A DNA stretch of 64,000 nt from Ailurus styani (GCA_002007465.1 LNAC01000164.1:3016383-3080382); one strand, 5' to 3'; shown: positions 31,394-42,585, counted from the stretch's first letter. The notes: generated by a model not told the origin, from the letters alone. Numbers and translations: made by a program.

Positions 31394-31408
31394 GCTCACC
31401 ACATTTCT

Positions 31409-31593
31409 TTTTTTTTTTTTTTAATTTTTTTTTTTTAAAGATTTTATTTATTTATTTCACAGAGGGAGAGATCACAAGGAGGCAGAGAGGCAGGCAGAGA
31501 GAGAGGGGGGGAAGCAGGCTCCCCACCAAGCAGGGAGCCCGATGCGGGCCTCGATCCCAGGACCCTGAGATCATGACCTGAGCTGAAAGCAGA
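31409..31593 (-). mobile_element. SINEC, 5'-truncated, minus
   Basis: It has a long T tract, GATTTTATTTATTTATTTCA and the body up to GACCTGAGCTGAAAGCAGA, then stops. The usual CTTTAACCCACTGAGCCACC (the tRNA head with box A) is missing. The target duplication GCTCACCACATTTCT at 31394-31408 and 31594-31608 is exact, so the truncation occurred at insertion. Confidence 0.95.
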
Positions 31594-31739
31594 GCTCACC
31601 ACATTTCTGTAGAAGAAAAGAAAACAGAGGAAGGAAAGAATTCCCCATTGGCGCACCATGACAGGAAATAGATGTCAAGAGCTGTTGTCTGTGGGGCCCT
31701 GGAACAAAATTGTCTCTACCCCAACTCTACTCTGTGACC

Positions 31740-32260
31740 TCTTTATAGAGCAAACAGCTGATTAGACTACTCCCTTGTTTAACTATCTTCAGTAGTTCCA
31801 CACTGTTGTGTGAGAAAGTCCAAGCTTAGCACACTAGTCGCTTCATAATTGGTCTCTGAATACTCTTTGTAGTCATCTGTCCAGACACTCCACCAGGACA
31901 TCCCTTACCTCTACTCATACTAAACTCACCATTCTCCCCATTCACTGCACTCCTTTGTGCCTTTGTAATTTCTGTTCCCTGTGCCTGGAATCTGCTTTCT
32001 CCCTCCTTTCAGATTGGCCAACTCCCAGCTCACCCTTTGAAAAGATGCAGTTTAAGTGTCTCTCCCTCCCTCTTTCACATTAGCTGTTCCCTCCCCCCAG
32101 ACCCCATGTTACCTGCACAGCAGCAATTACCAACCTGGATTATGATTATTTCTAAACCTGTCTTCCCCACAAGACTGCCTCTTGGAGGACAGGGACCATG
32201 ATTTTTCCACTCTGACATCTCCAGTGTCTGGCACTCTTTGTGAATAAATGAATAAATGGG
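31740..32260 (+). mobile_element. L2, long 3' copy
   Basis: CTACTCCCTTGTTTAACTAT, CTCCTTTGTGCCTTTGTAAT, TGTGCCTGGAATCTGCTTTC, ACTGCCTCTTGGAGGACAGG and TCTGGCACTCTTTGTGAATAAATG follow the L2 order over 500 bases. Confidence 0.87.
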
Positions 32261-32562
32261 GGAAAAACAATGTATTAACGAGTTAATCTCCCTTTCTTGC
32301 TGGGCAGTCCAGAGTTAGAGCCAACTGTGGATTAGGGGAATAAATTCAGGTTCCTTCTCCCATAGAATATGAAAAGCCATCTAAGACATTCCCACTCTCT
32401 GTCCAAAACCCCACTGCTTCCTTCGTTACCTGTAGTGCCCGAGGCATTGCTGAGGCTAAGCAAGGAAAATGCAGGTGTCGTTTCTCCATAAAGTCACTTA
32501 ACACAAACCCATTCAACTCTTCCTTGAAGTTACTTGTGCCAAGAGCAACCATCAGGGAATTT

Positions 32563-32763
32563 TTTTTTTTAAGATTTTATTTATTTATTTGACACAGAGA
32601 GAGAGATTACAAGTAGGCAGAGAGGCAGGCAGAGAGACAGGGAGAGGAGGAAGCAGGCTCCCTGCTGAGCAGAAAGCCCGATGCGGGCCTCGATCCCAGG
32701 ACGCTGAGATCATGACCTGAGCCGAAAGCAGAGGCTTTAACCCACTGAGCCACCCAGGCGCCC
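32563..32763 (-). mobile_element. young SINEC, minus
   Basis: GAGAGATTACAAGTAGGCAG and GCTTTAACCCACTGAGCCAC. The 15-base target duplication ACCATCAGGGAATTT at 32548-32562 and 32764-32778 is exact. Confidence 0.98.
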
Positions 32764-32778
32764 ACCATCAGGGAATTT

Positions 32779-34877
32779 GGTGCTCCCTAAAGGAATAGAC
32801 GGTCTGGGTTGAGGGCTTCAAATTTAGGTTTTGTTGAAACTGAAGTTACAACTGAAGAGTGAATAAAGTCTCGGCATGTTGATTACTCTCAAATACACTT
32901 GCCAAATATAAAATATGAGAAAACATATCACCCACAAAACTATCCTTTCCGCTGGTCTTTCTTGCTCATTCCTAATTATTATTATAATTTTAACGATTCA
33001 TGCTCCCATCAATTTCACAATAATTTGCTCCACGCTTTTTAGCCATTATACTCAAAAAGTGGGGTCAGGATGTGCTTCTTGACTCATACGTTTAATATAC
33101 GCGTGGGCACAGCTAAGACTCCTCTGACCCAGGCTCCACCTGCCTCTAACAGATTAATTCATTTGCACAATCTCTAAATTCTGGGAAACTGGTGATACCT
33201 ATGCCTGTCCAGGTACAGATATATTTTACAGGATGACAGAATTTTAAACTTCTGGAGCCCGAGAGTGATTTGAAGCCAACAGAACCATCTGCTTAGCAAC
33301 ACCCCAGGGCAGGAGGGGAGTGCAGAAGACCAGGAGATTAGGTTGGGGGGCTAGGAAGGATCAAGTAGGAAATCGAGAACGAAGATATTCAGAGAGGAAA
33401 GTGACTAAAGAGGGCAGGAAGGGGCCAGGAAACAAAGGTGACAAGAAAAAGAGGAGAGAGAGTATAGGGGTAGAAGGATCACACGGATGAAAACGATGAA
33501 GAGGGGAAGGGCTGAAGGAGAAAGGGCTCATCCCATCTGACCACATGCTTATTTCCTCCAGAAGAGGGGCAGTCTCATCCCCCATTTTACCCCCCAAAGT
33601 GTTCAATAATTACTTATTGACTCTAGCACTGTTTATGGACAAACGGTTCAATAACAGATCCAAGTGTCTGGATGGGCACAATCCTGGGACTGGGGTTTGG
33701 ACATTCAAAGCACCCTCTAATTTCTCTTTCCATCCTAGGCTCTCAATCTTCTCTGTTAGAAGCACAATTTCAGGTTGTGGTGGATTTTGAGTCAGCAGGG
33801 TCAGCTCCTTATGGCTGGGCCCATTCACCCGAAAGGAGGCCACAGACCATGGTTAACCCATCAAGTTGTGATATTTGCCCACTTCTCCTACCTGAAAATA
33901 AATAATCCCCTTTGGCTTATCCAGAAGAGATTCAAATGAGTAATTTTTGATGCAGATGCCTGGTCTTCAGGGCACACTCTGCCCATCTCCCCTTGCAGGG
34001 AATGAGTCTTCCTCACAATGCGTTAATTTCAGCACGACAGCTACTTTCCTAGACTTGGTCCTTGAGCCAGCCTCTCTATCCCCTTCACAGAGCTATTGGC
34101 TTAACTGTCTCTCCCCTCCTCCCTGGCCTAGCTTCTCCTAAGGGAAGGCCTGAAGGCAGGACTGCTCCAGATATTCTCTGCTCTGCTAGGCTTCTCAATG
34201 GCTTAGTGAAGTTTTCAACTTTTTCCTTTCTAGATCTCCCCACCAACCTACCCCTAGAGCCATCTTGGTAGAGATCTCAGCATCTTATAACCTCCTTCTT
34301 AGTAAATTCATACTTGATCTCCCTTCAGTTTTATAGTTAAATCCAGTGCTAATAGTGAAATAAGACATGTTTAAAAAAATCCTTCAGAGTCTGGATGACT
34401 AGTCCCCAACTTCCAGCCCTCTTTTCTCATAACTAAAATATCTTAGAGCCTCTGAGTTTTCTGTTTAGGCCCCACTGTAACCTCTTTGAGCTCTGGAAGA
34501 GCACTGAATACAGCAAGAGGCTACGGGTGCTGACATCTGCCCATCAGCAAGCCAGAAATGATGGCTTCAATTTCCTTTCTCATTTCATTTATTCCCAGGC
34601 TGCTCCCACCCCACCTTCATAGGCCAGTTCTTATTCCAAACAGTCAAAGTAATAAAGCTATTCTCCATTATTTATCGGGTTGCATGCTTCTACCCTGTTA
34701 CACAGGCCCTCATGCCTGCTCTTCTGCCTCTCCATCACCCTCCGTTTGTCCTTCTGCCTCCTTACCCTCACCCCTTCCACAGGGAATTCAGGGTCATTGG
34801 ATTGGTGTTCCCTCAAAGTTTTACACTCTTCCTAGAACCTTCTTACAGCATTCTCAGCTAGGTTGGTGATCACAAGG
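32779..34877. other. unique DNA
   Basis: No gene supported. 32930-33130 has TAATTATTATTATAATTTTA and the CpG-containing TATACGCGTGGGC, unlike its surroundings. GA-rich DNA lies at 33350-33480. Open frames of up to 103 codons have no family resemblance. Confidence 0.45.
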
Positions 34878-34888
34878 CTAAATACATT

Positions 34889-35099
34889 TTTTTAAAGATT
34901 TTTTTAAAAGATTTTATTTTTTTAAAGATTTTATCTTATTTATTTGTCAGAAAGAGAGAGAGCACAAGAAGGGGGAGCAGCAGACAGAGGGAGAAGCAGG
35001 CTCCCCACTGAGAAAGGAGAGCCTGATGGGGGACTTGATCCCGGTACTCTGGGATCACGTCTGAGCAGATGCTTAACCAACTGAGCCACTCAGGGCATC
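34889..35099 (-). mobile_element. SINEC, minus, left of a nested pair
   Basis: A repeated TTTTTTAAAGATTTT motif at the left shows tail duplication; CAACTGAGCCACTCAGGGCA ends it. It shares one target duplication with its neighbour: CTAAATACATT at 34878-34888 and 35336-35346 encloses both. Confidence 0.92.
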
Positions 35100-35100
35100 C

Positions 35101-35127
35101 CTTTTAAAGACTTTTATTTATTTATTG

Positions 35128-35166
<39 letters not shown>

Positions 35167-35335
35167 ACGGAGGGAGGGAGAGTACACTAGCAGGATGGGG
35201 GGACGGGCAGAGAGAAAGGGAGAAGCAGACTTTCCCGCTGAGCAGAGAGCCAAACGTGGGGCTTGATCCCAAGATCCTGAGATCATGACCTGAGCCAAAG
35301 GCGGATGTTTAACTGACTGAGCCACCCAGGCGCCC
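35101..35335 (-). mobile_element. SINEC, minus, right of a nested pair
   Basis: AAAGACTTTTATTTATTTAT, an expanded (GA)n at 35131-35160, and GACTGAGCCACCCAGGCGCC at its end. With no separate target site between the two, one probably landed in the A tail of the other. Confidence 0.93.
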
Positions 35336-35346
35336 CTAAATACATT

Positions 35347-35689
35347 CTTTATGATATGTTTCATATATACTGATATTCTCATTCCAGTGTCTCAGGCTAT
35401 GTACCTATTGACCCTACAAAACCTGCTGTCCCAGGGAGAACTGAAGAATCCCAAGGTGATATGTGGGCCACAACCCAACTGAGCTTATCCTGTCCAGTTC
35501 CAACAACAGGAATTGTTATTTCTGAGCTGGGCTAACACCAAAGGCCAAAGCACTGACCCTACAGACTGGGTCTAGATCAGAAACAAGAATTCTGTGAGGA
35601 CAGACCTTGCGTAGGTACCTGTGTAATCATTCCTCTTGCCAGCATGCTTGACATCATTGGGCAGTAAATAAAAAGAGATGCAATTCAGC
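35347..35689. other. unique DNA
   Basis: Nothing recognised. Confidence 0.5.
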
Positions 35690-35895
35690 ATGTGGCGTAA
35701 GGCATAGGGCTTTGGAGTCAAAACCCGAATTTAAGATCTGCTCTAACATGTATTACCTGCATGAACTAGGTCAAGCCCCTTAAAGTGTAATAACTCCCTG
35801 GTTGCAAGGACCAAATAAGAACATGTGCATAGAGCATCGAATGCAGTGCCTGGTACACAGTGACCACCTGGTAACTGTTAGACATTATTGTGATC
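35690..35895 (+). mobile_element. MIR SINE, near full length
   Basis: GGGCTTTGGAGTCAAAACCC, ACATGTATTACCTGCATGAA, AAGGACCAAATAAGAACATG, GCAGTGCCTGGTACACAGTG and the ATTATTGTGA end. Confidence 0.9.
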
Positions 35896-36480
35896 ATATA
35901 CGAATGGACATAAGTCAGATCAACTGTTCGAACCATCACAGGCTTTTAAATAAAGAAACACCACCTTCCTTTTTTCTTTAAGCATTGCCTCCAGGAGTTG
36001 CTTTAATGGATTGCTTGAAAGGAGTGATTTATAAGTACCATATTGTTGGAATGCAAATAGATACTTCAAAGAGGTGAAAAGTAACTGGTTTTCTTGAGTG
36101 GGACAGACATTCCCCTTGGGATCTTGTTTATAAACTCAAATATTTTGTAAGCAAATAGAACTAAGATGAACTCCAGCTCTTACTGAGGTGAGACGATCAC
36201 AAAATTATATTCCTAAACTTTTGACTAAATGAGAGTTTTACCCTATTAATAAGGAGCCATTGTTCACAGGAATGCCCTAATTTCAAAAGCACAAGGAAAA
36301 ATGTCAAACTTGAGGTTTTTCCTTTTACACATCTTTATTATAGTCTTGCAAAATATTGGGTAATGGCCCAACTACTGCACAAATGCAGTCAATTTCATTT
36401 ATTCGTGTATGTGTTATCTAAGGCAGATATCTAACCAACCCTATGTTTGCTTCCGTTTTATATGCCCTTTATCTTTACTG
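35896..36480. other. unique AT-rich DNA
   Basis: No gene or repeat recognised. Confidence 0.5.
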
Positions 36481-36654
36481 CCCCCCCAAACACACACACA
36501 CACACACACACGCACACACACACACACACTTGCATATTGACATACTACTCTCCCCCACACACAGTCTTTTACTCACACACACACAGTGACTCACACATTC
36601 ACACACACTCATGTACTAATATACTCTCTCACACACATACTCACGTTCTCTCTT

Positions 36655-36687
<33 letters not shown>

Positions 36688-36702
36688 AGCACACACACAC
36701 TT
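36481..36702. repeat. compound (CA)n/(CT)n microsatellite
   Basis: A C run, then (CA)n at 36490-36530, CACACA-rich spacer DNA, (CT)n at about 36650-36672 and (CA)n up to 36700. Open frames through it translate to His-Thr repeats. Confidence 0.95.
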
Positions 36703-37796
36703 GGCCCCAAACAAGCAGAGCCCAAAAATTGCCTATTCGGTGGTTACAGAAGATGAAGATTCCTGGGAAAAGCATCTTTGTTCCTTTCTCCCCCCTCTCT
36801 GCAGGTCTCCATTTCCTGAATATCACGCAGGGAAGGAGGAGAAAGCAGGAGGAAGGAAGGAAAGGAACTCATGGACTGTGTACCCCAGCCCAGCAGTGCA
36901 GGCTGTGGGAAACAGAAGGCTCCTTCCCTCCGTGTGCTGGCATCTCTCTTGCCATTTTACTGAAACTTTGGGGTGTTTTTCTCTCTGCAGCACCCACGCT
37001 GCCTCCCTTTCTGCCAAACCTTCTTGTTGTGACAGAATGAGAGGCTGGTGGATTGGGGGAAGGGGAATGCAGTAGATAGCCTGAGGGCTGAGTTATAGCT
37101 CCCCCTCCAGGAATGGGGGGGGGATTCAGCTCCAGACAAATCCCAGAAGCCCCCCCCAGTGCTGCACCTCATACATACCCAGAGCAGCTGCATACACACA
37201 CCCCCAAACCCACACCCACAGGACTAGAACTCAGCCGGCATGGCCACACATTCAGTGACACTTGGTCAGCCCTCTCCTCAGGAATCTCCACACAGGGCCC
37301 CCAAGGGCTCCTTCCTAGGGCTCCAGAAGCATACCCTGGAAAACACAGACACAAGCCCCGGGTAGGGGGCAGAGGAAGTGTGGGCTACAGCCCACATGCT
37401 GGGCCTCCTCACTCTCCCTCAGGCTCAGCTCATGTCCAGAGCTTGTCTGAGGGAGAAGCCCCTCAGTATGAACAAAGGACAAAGGATTCAAGCACCTCTC
37501 AAAGCTCTCTCCAAGCTCCAGACGAACCAGGCAATGAAAGCCAGCTGATACATCTGAACTCTAGGCTGAAGTAGAGAGGACCCAACATTGCCAGGCTAGA
37601 TCCTGACCAGGAAGGTCAAAAGGACACTCTCAACTGTTTGAAATGAGGCTTTAAGAGCTCTGCTGCTAGTAGTTACTCCAAGATGGACTCAGTCCTCCTT
37701 TCTAGACACTGCTGGGCAAGCACGCTCCCTTCCCGCCTCCCTAAAATCTTCTCTTTATTAGGCATCTACACTCTTTCACGTACTTTATGCTTATTA
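36703..37796. other. unique GC-rich DNA
   Basis: No supported gene. Open frames of 124-153 codons (36701-37075, 37113-37574) are Pro/Ser/Gly-rich and match nothing I know. G and C runs lie near 37117 and 37151. Confidence 0.45.
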
Positions 37797-37894
37797 TTTT
37801 TTTAAGTACTCTCTATGCCCAACAGGGGGCCCGAACTCATGACCTCAAGAACAAGAGTCAGCATGCTTTACAGACTGAGCCAGCCAGGGACCCC
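37797..37894 (-). mobile_element. old short SINEC, minus
   Basis: CCCGAACTCATGACCTCAAG, ACAAGAGTCAGCATGC and ACTGAGCCAGCCAGGGACCC. It includes CAACAGGGGGCCC, a CTCF-like string sometimes found in carnivore SINEs. Confidence 0.85.
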
Positions 37895-38624
37895 ATTATT
37901 TTATTTTAATTTAAATAATTCCACCAAGTGCTATTACAGATAAAGGTGAGAAACCTTGCGGCTCTGGGATTTTACAAGACTCACTGGAGAGCAAATGGCA
38001 AGCCAGTGAAGGAGCCAGTGTTCACCCCCACACCTGGGTAATTCCAAACCTTTGCCCTTTCTACTCCTTCTCCAGAGCACTCCACTGGGAGCCTTCTCAC
38101 GTGCCTCTGAGTAAGCATGAAGCCATGTCTGGTGGTTAAGATAGTGTTGGGGGAGGTAGAAGAGGAACCTGCCTGTTGACCTTCTTCCGAGGAGGAAAGA
38201 AAGTAGTACAGCCTGGATCTGCTGACCCTTGGCTTGACCTTCAAACACTGGAGGCTGGGCCCCCCTCATCCTTGCTGGGTAGGCAGTAGTATCCAGTGGC
38301 CTGGGTGATTCATCTGGAGCTATTTCTCCTTCAGGATCCCACACTTTCTTGGCCAGTGTGCTGCATGGCTGCAAAAAGCCCAGCCCCGGTCATGCAAAGA
38401 ATGTGTTGATTCAGAAACATTTTAAAAATTAATTGGCACATGGTGACACACGCTGTTTGTTCAGGGCAACGGGCTGCCTGAATTGCGATGTGCCAAGCTC
38501 CCTCCTTCCCCTTTCCCCAGCTCCTCCTCCTCCTCCTCCTCCCCAGGTCCTGGCTGGTACCCATGGCTTTCTGGCAGAGAGTCTTGTTTCAACTCAGCAG
38601 CTTCCCCAGGAAGGGGGGGGGGCG

Positions 38625-38678
<54 letters not shown>

Positions 38679-38875
38679 CTTCTTCCCAAACATACAACTG
38701 GCGAATCCATTTGTTTCACAAGCTATGGAACAGGTCCTAGGAGGACAGGGACTCAGTTTTGCAGCTCCTTTCAGGAAGCAGGCATGAGCAGCAATCCTTG
38801 AGGCAAAAATTACAGATAGGGCTTTGTTGAAGATGACCAAACTATAGATTATTCCTCCTGGAGGGGGGGGGCCAC
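37895..38875. other. unique DNA with simple repeats
   Basis: It contains (CCT)n at 38520-38543 and a G run joined to (GT)n at 38613-38677. 38390-38480 holds GTCATGCAAAGAATGTG and TTAAAAATTAATTGGCACAT and may be conserved. No gene supported. Confidence 0.5.
38613..38677. repeat. poly-G plus (GT)n microsatellite
   Basis: Ten G, then CGGGG, then about 25 uninterrupted GT units. Open frames across it read as Val-Cys or His-Thr repeats. Confidence 0.96.
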
Positions 38876-38891
38876 AAAAAGTTTATCTCAT

Positions 38892-39180
38892 TTTTTTTTT
38901 AAGATTGATTGATTGATTTAAGTAATTTCTACACCTGAGGTGCCTGGGTGGCTCAGTTGGTCCTGGGACTGAGCAGGGGAGTCTGCTTCTCCCTCTCCCT
39001 CTGCCCTTACTCCCCTCTACCACCTCCCACACACCCCTGGCTCATGCTTCTTTTCTCTCTCTCTCAAATAAATAAATAAAATCTTTTTTAAAAAGTAATC
39101 TCTATACCCAACACGGGGCTTGAACTCACAACCTTAAGATCAAGAGTTGCATGCTCCACTGACTGAGCCAGCCAGGCACC
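38892..39180 (-). mobile_element. old SINEC, minus, split by another SINEC
   Basis: The left part is the T run with (GATT)n; the right part (39109-39180) reads GGGGCTTGAACTCACAACCT and ACTGAGCCAGCCAGGCACC. Its target duplication AAAAAGTTTATCTCA (38876-38890) recurs imperfectly at 39182-39198. Confidence 0.85.
38936..39092 (+). mobile_element. SINEC inserted into an older SINEC
   Basis: GAGGTGCCTGGGTGGCTCAG head, shortened middle (GGTCCTGGGACTGAGC), then CT-rich body and AAATAAATAAAATC. Target duplication AAGTAATTTCTACACC (38920-38935) recurs with two changes at 39093-39108. Confidence 0.92.
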
Positions 39181-39207
39181 AAAAAAGTTTGTCTCTCATC
39201 CTCTCTC

Positions 39208-39359
39208 TTTTTTTTTAAGATAGGGGGAGGGGCAGAGAGAGAGAGAGAGAGAATCTTAAGCAGGCTCCACACCCAGCACAGAACCCAATGTGGGACTTGT
39301 TCTCCTGACCCCAAAATCAAGAGTGGGACACTTAACCAAATAAGCCACCCAGTCATCCC
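39208..39359 (-). mobile_element. old SINEC, minus, third of the cluster
   Basis: TTTTTTTTTAAGATAGGGGG, GACCCCAAAATCAAGAGTGG and TAAGCCACCCAGTCATCCC. AAGCTTATCTCATTTTA on its right echoes the target site of the first element of the cluster. Confidence 0.85.
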
Positions 39360-39411
39360 AAGCTTATCTCATTTTATCTCCTTCCAAATAGGGGTGCTTT
39401 TCCCTTCAGCC

Positions 39412-40190
39412 CAAACATGATTCATTCAACTACTCAGTTATTCAACAAGTATTTTTTGAGCACCTACTATGAGCCAGAAACTGTTCCCAGGGCAGGAATA
39501 TGCTGGTAAAAGACAGAAAAGCATTGTGCTTTCATCGCACTTGCATTCTAGTGGGAGAAGGCAGATAAAAAACAAGGAAACCAATAATCAGTGCTAGGAT
39601 GAATATCAAATAAGAGGATATTATAGAGCAGGGATTGGATCAGCAAAGTATGGCCCAGTTCCAATTTTGTAAATAAAATTTATAAAGTAAATAAAGAACA
39701 CTCAGCAGGGGCCTACTTTATTTTCTCTCTTTTTCTTTGTATTTTTAAATTAATTTTTGAATAGATAATATATTCAATGAGTCTAAATTTAAACGAAAAA
39801 ATAGAAAAGGATATGCAGAGAAGCCTCTCTACCAGCTCTGTTTCCTAGCTCTCTAGTTTCCCTCCCTATAAACAACAAATGTTAATTTCTTGTGAATCCT
39901 TCCAAAGAAATTTTTCATATAAAAAGCAAATACATGTGTATAGTCTATATTTTCACCCCGAGGAAGCTATTTTAAATTGGGAGATCAGGAAAGGCTTATA
40001 ATTTAGGCTAAGACTCAAATGATATGAAGGTGGCAGCCAGGTGAAGATCTCAGAGCAGCAGCTTCCAGGGATCTGGAATAGCTAATACAAAGGCCCTGAT
40101 GCTAGAATGGACCAGGCAGGTCCGATGGTGAGAAAAGAGGCTAATGTGCTTGGTGCACACGGGGCCAGAGGGCAGTGACTGGAGGTAAGT
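39412..40190 (+). mobile_element. ancient unnamed repeat, interrupted copy
   Basis: AACTACTCAGTTATTCAACA, AGTATTTTTTGAGCACCTAC, TATGAGCCAGAAACTGTTCC and CATTCTAGTGGGAGAAGGCA start it; GGAGATCAGGAAAGGCTTAT, AATACAAAGGCCCTGATG continue it after 39965. Between them lie a MER-type fragment and about 250 bases of AT-rich, LINE-like DNA. Confidence 0.75.
39630..39710 (+). mobile_element. hAT-Charlie MITE fragment
   Basis: GCAGGGATTGGATCAGCAAA, GTATGGCCCA and TTTTGTAAATAAAATTTATA match the left part of the common hAT MITE with GGTCGGCAAACTA-type ends. Confidence 0.7.
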
Positions 40191-40860
40191 TGGAGAGAAA
40201 TTTGGAAGCAGGAAGATTCTCCTTCTAAGGACTCTTTAGTGTCCTTATACCCCTGCTCCTGAGTAGGGCGGTAGAGGGAAGTCACTCCTGACATCTAACT
40301 CTAGCCTTCTTTGCATCCTCTTGAGTCATAAAAGGGGGCCACTCTGTCTTTTAAGGGTAGAATTCATCTGTATCTGCTGCATACATTTATATGAGCGTGG
40401 AGAAAGGTGTGGAACAGGACAGGGATATGGAAGGGGATGTGGGGGGTAACACGATTGGTGTCACTAGAAGCAGTCTTGCAATCAGAATTCTCAGTCTAGG
40501 AGCTTGGTAAGGCTTTATAAAGATGACGACTATCAATCTGAATTGAGCAGATGGGTCCTCTCCTGGCGGCAAAGACAGAGAGTAATAACTTTCCACCCAA
40601 AGCTCTGCTTTGCAACATGTACGGAATTCTCAACTTACTCATTAGTTACATGGCCATAAAGTTTCAATCTCAGGTTGTCTAGAGCAGCTGTCATGTCTTT
40701 GGTATCTTAAGAAAAGCAAGTGAGGTAGGGCAGCTAGTCCCTATGCCAAAGGGGTTTAAAATCCATCTGGGAAGAGAACTTAAACTTGAGAAATAACGGT
40801 AGGTTAGCCTAGATGGTGCTTACTCATTCAGAGAAGCTAGAAACCAATGTGAGCAAGAGC
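40191..40860. other. unique DNA
   Basis: Nothing recognised. Confidence 0.5.
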
Positions 40861-40924
40861 TACCGAAGCAGCTCTCATGGGAAGATGAATTGAGAGCTGA
40901 GTCTTAAAGGACAGAGAGGATATG

Positions 40925-41026
40925 GGGTACTTGGTTGGTTCAGTTGGAAGAGCCTGCAATGGATCTTGGGGTTGTGATTTCAAGCCCCACGTTGGGTGTA
41001 GAGATTACTTCAATAAAAATTAAAAG
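40925..41026 (+). mobile_element. old short SINEC
   Basis: ACTTGGTTGGTTCAGTTGGA head and TTGTGATTTCAAGCCCCACG, TTGGGTGTAGAGATTACTTC. The surrounding sequence AAAGGACAGAGAGGATATG (40906-40924) recurs at 41027-41049 with four extra bases. It sits inside a scrap of the ancient repeat (GAGCTGAGTCTTAAAGGAC). Confidence 0.88.
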
Positions 41027-41164
41027 AAAGGAGGGACAGAGAAGATATGAATAAAAATAATTATATCTTGATGAAAAGATGATGTGAATCAAGAGCCAGC
41101 AATTGGTATGGTAACGCTCAAAAACTAGAAGCAGTTGCTGCTTCCTTTTCCTCTTTTCTTATTA

Positions 41165-41340
41165 TTGCTACTTATAGTTTACAAAACACTTTCTAATAAA
41201 TCACTTCCTTTAATATTTACAACAACCCTGTGATTGGGTAGGGCAGGTGTTAACTGGTTCCATTTTACAGCTGAAGAAACCGAGGCTCAGGATGATTAAA
41301 TACTTTGTCCAAGTCACAGAAGAAAAACTGAAAACCAGTT
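41165..41340 (-). mobile_element. MIR SINE
   Basis: TTTACAAAACACTTTCTAAT, ATTTACAACAACCCTGTGAT, CATTTTACAGCTGAAGAAAC and CGAGGCTCAGGATGATTAAA follow reversed MIR. Confidence 0.9.
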
Positions 41341-42329
41341 TCAGTTTATTATCATTTATTATCATTTAATAGCCCAGGCTATATTGTGGAGAGAGCAGCA
41401 GGAAATTCAAGCAGGAGGAACAGCAGGAACCAGAGAAAGAAGCAGGGAGCCTAGCTAAACTGAATTACGTGTCAGTTGCACCAGGCAGGCTCGCTCTCTC
41501 TCTCTTCACAGGAGCCTACAGGCTCTGCCTTCTCCCCTATTCCCAGATCACAAGTCCCAGCTCAGGAAAAGGAGGACTTATTGGTGGACAACCTCAGCAG
41601 GGTGGGAGCACTGAACAAGAGAAGTTCACCTCTACAATCTCGTTAGCACTGCAGACCTACACACATGCATCAGATTGTCAAAGGCAAGTTACTAAGCCCG
41701 AGGCCTGGAGTAAATTAGGCCATGTCTCAGAAAAACAGGTTATGTTACTCATATTAAGTATTTGTGTGGATTAAAATATCACATACTGCTTTGTGAGTCT
41801 TTTCTCAGGATCCTGCTGAGTGGCTGGAAGGGCTATCTTCCACACCCTTCGCTCAGTGCCCCCTGAGCTCCTTAGCCTACACCTACCACTTCCCAGAGGC
41901 CACTGGCTGAGATGAGCTCCCAACCTGATGTCTGTCAGAGTCAGGCTAAGAAGTCTGGGGCAAGGGGCTTCAGCGACTGCCTTTGGAATGAGGCTGCCTT
42001 CCAGGGTTGCCCCTGGCAACCAAGCTGCTCCAGTAGCATTCATTTCTTAGAGGAGACCTGGGAGCTGGAGGAGGTCCCTAACCCATAGGATACAGAGAAT
42101 ATACCAGTCATCGTCCTCTTTTCCTCTTTCCAATCCCAGATCCCACTGCCATGGTGAGTACAAGTGCTGTCCTGTCACCTGTCTTCCCGGGTCAACAGGA
42201 TCAGCCTGCGATTCTCCTTGAGGAGAGGGAGGTTCAGCTGAACATGTCTGGTTTGTCCTGCAGCCGAGATTCAGGCATCCAACACTTTCTTGGCCAGTTC
42301 CTGCCACACCACATGCCCTCAAATGACTA
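41341..42329. other. unique DNA with an RFX-type palindrome
   Basis: No gene supported. A perfect X-box palindrome lies at 42005-42021, and a splice-like 14-base interval at 42140-42153; see the findings. Confidence 0.5.
42005..42021. promoter_or_regulatory. RFX X-box palindrome
   Basis: GGTTGCC, a 3-base spacer and GGCAACC form a perfect inverted repeat that fits the RFX family consensus (GTNRCC, 0-3 N, RGYAAC). RFX factors control ciliary and MHC class II genes. Binding is not shown. Confidence 0.5.
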
Positions 42330-42585
42330 ACACCTTTTCACTGTTTCACCCTTTCTTCAGGAAGGCTACCTTGACTTGCCTCCTATGTCCCAGGCAGGGA
42401 CAGGTGGCCCTGTCCATGAAAGCCAGAGCGTCACTCTACCGTAGCACCCATCACCCTGCATGTACTTATCTGTTTTTATTATTAGCTCCTGGAGATCCAG
42501 GACTGTGTCTTATTCTAGCATAGGGCCTGGCATGCAGGAGGCACAAAATACATACTTTTTGGATGGAAAAATAAATGAATGAGAA
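42330..42585 (+). mobile_element. L2 3' end
   Basis: TTTCACCCTTTCTTCAGGAA, GCTACCTTGACTTGCCTCCT, TATTAGCTCCTGGAGATCCA, GGACTGTGTCTTATTCTAGC and GGGCCTGGCATGCAGGAGGC. Confidence 0.85.

Noticed and set aside
36447..37040. Open frame of 197 codons
   Set aside because: The first half is a translated CA/CT microsatellite (His-Thr and Ser-Leu repeats); the rest resembles no protein I know.
38433..38840. Several overlapping frames with Val-Cys or Thr-His runs
   Set aside because: They are products of the (GT)n repeat read in every frame on both strands.
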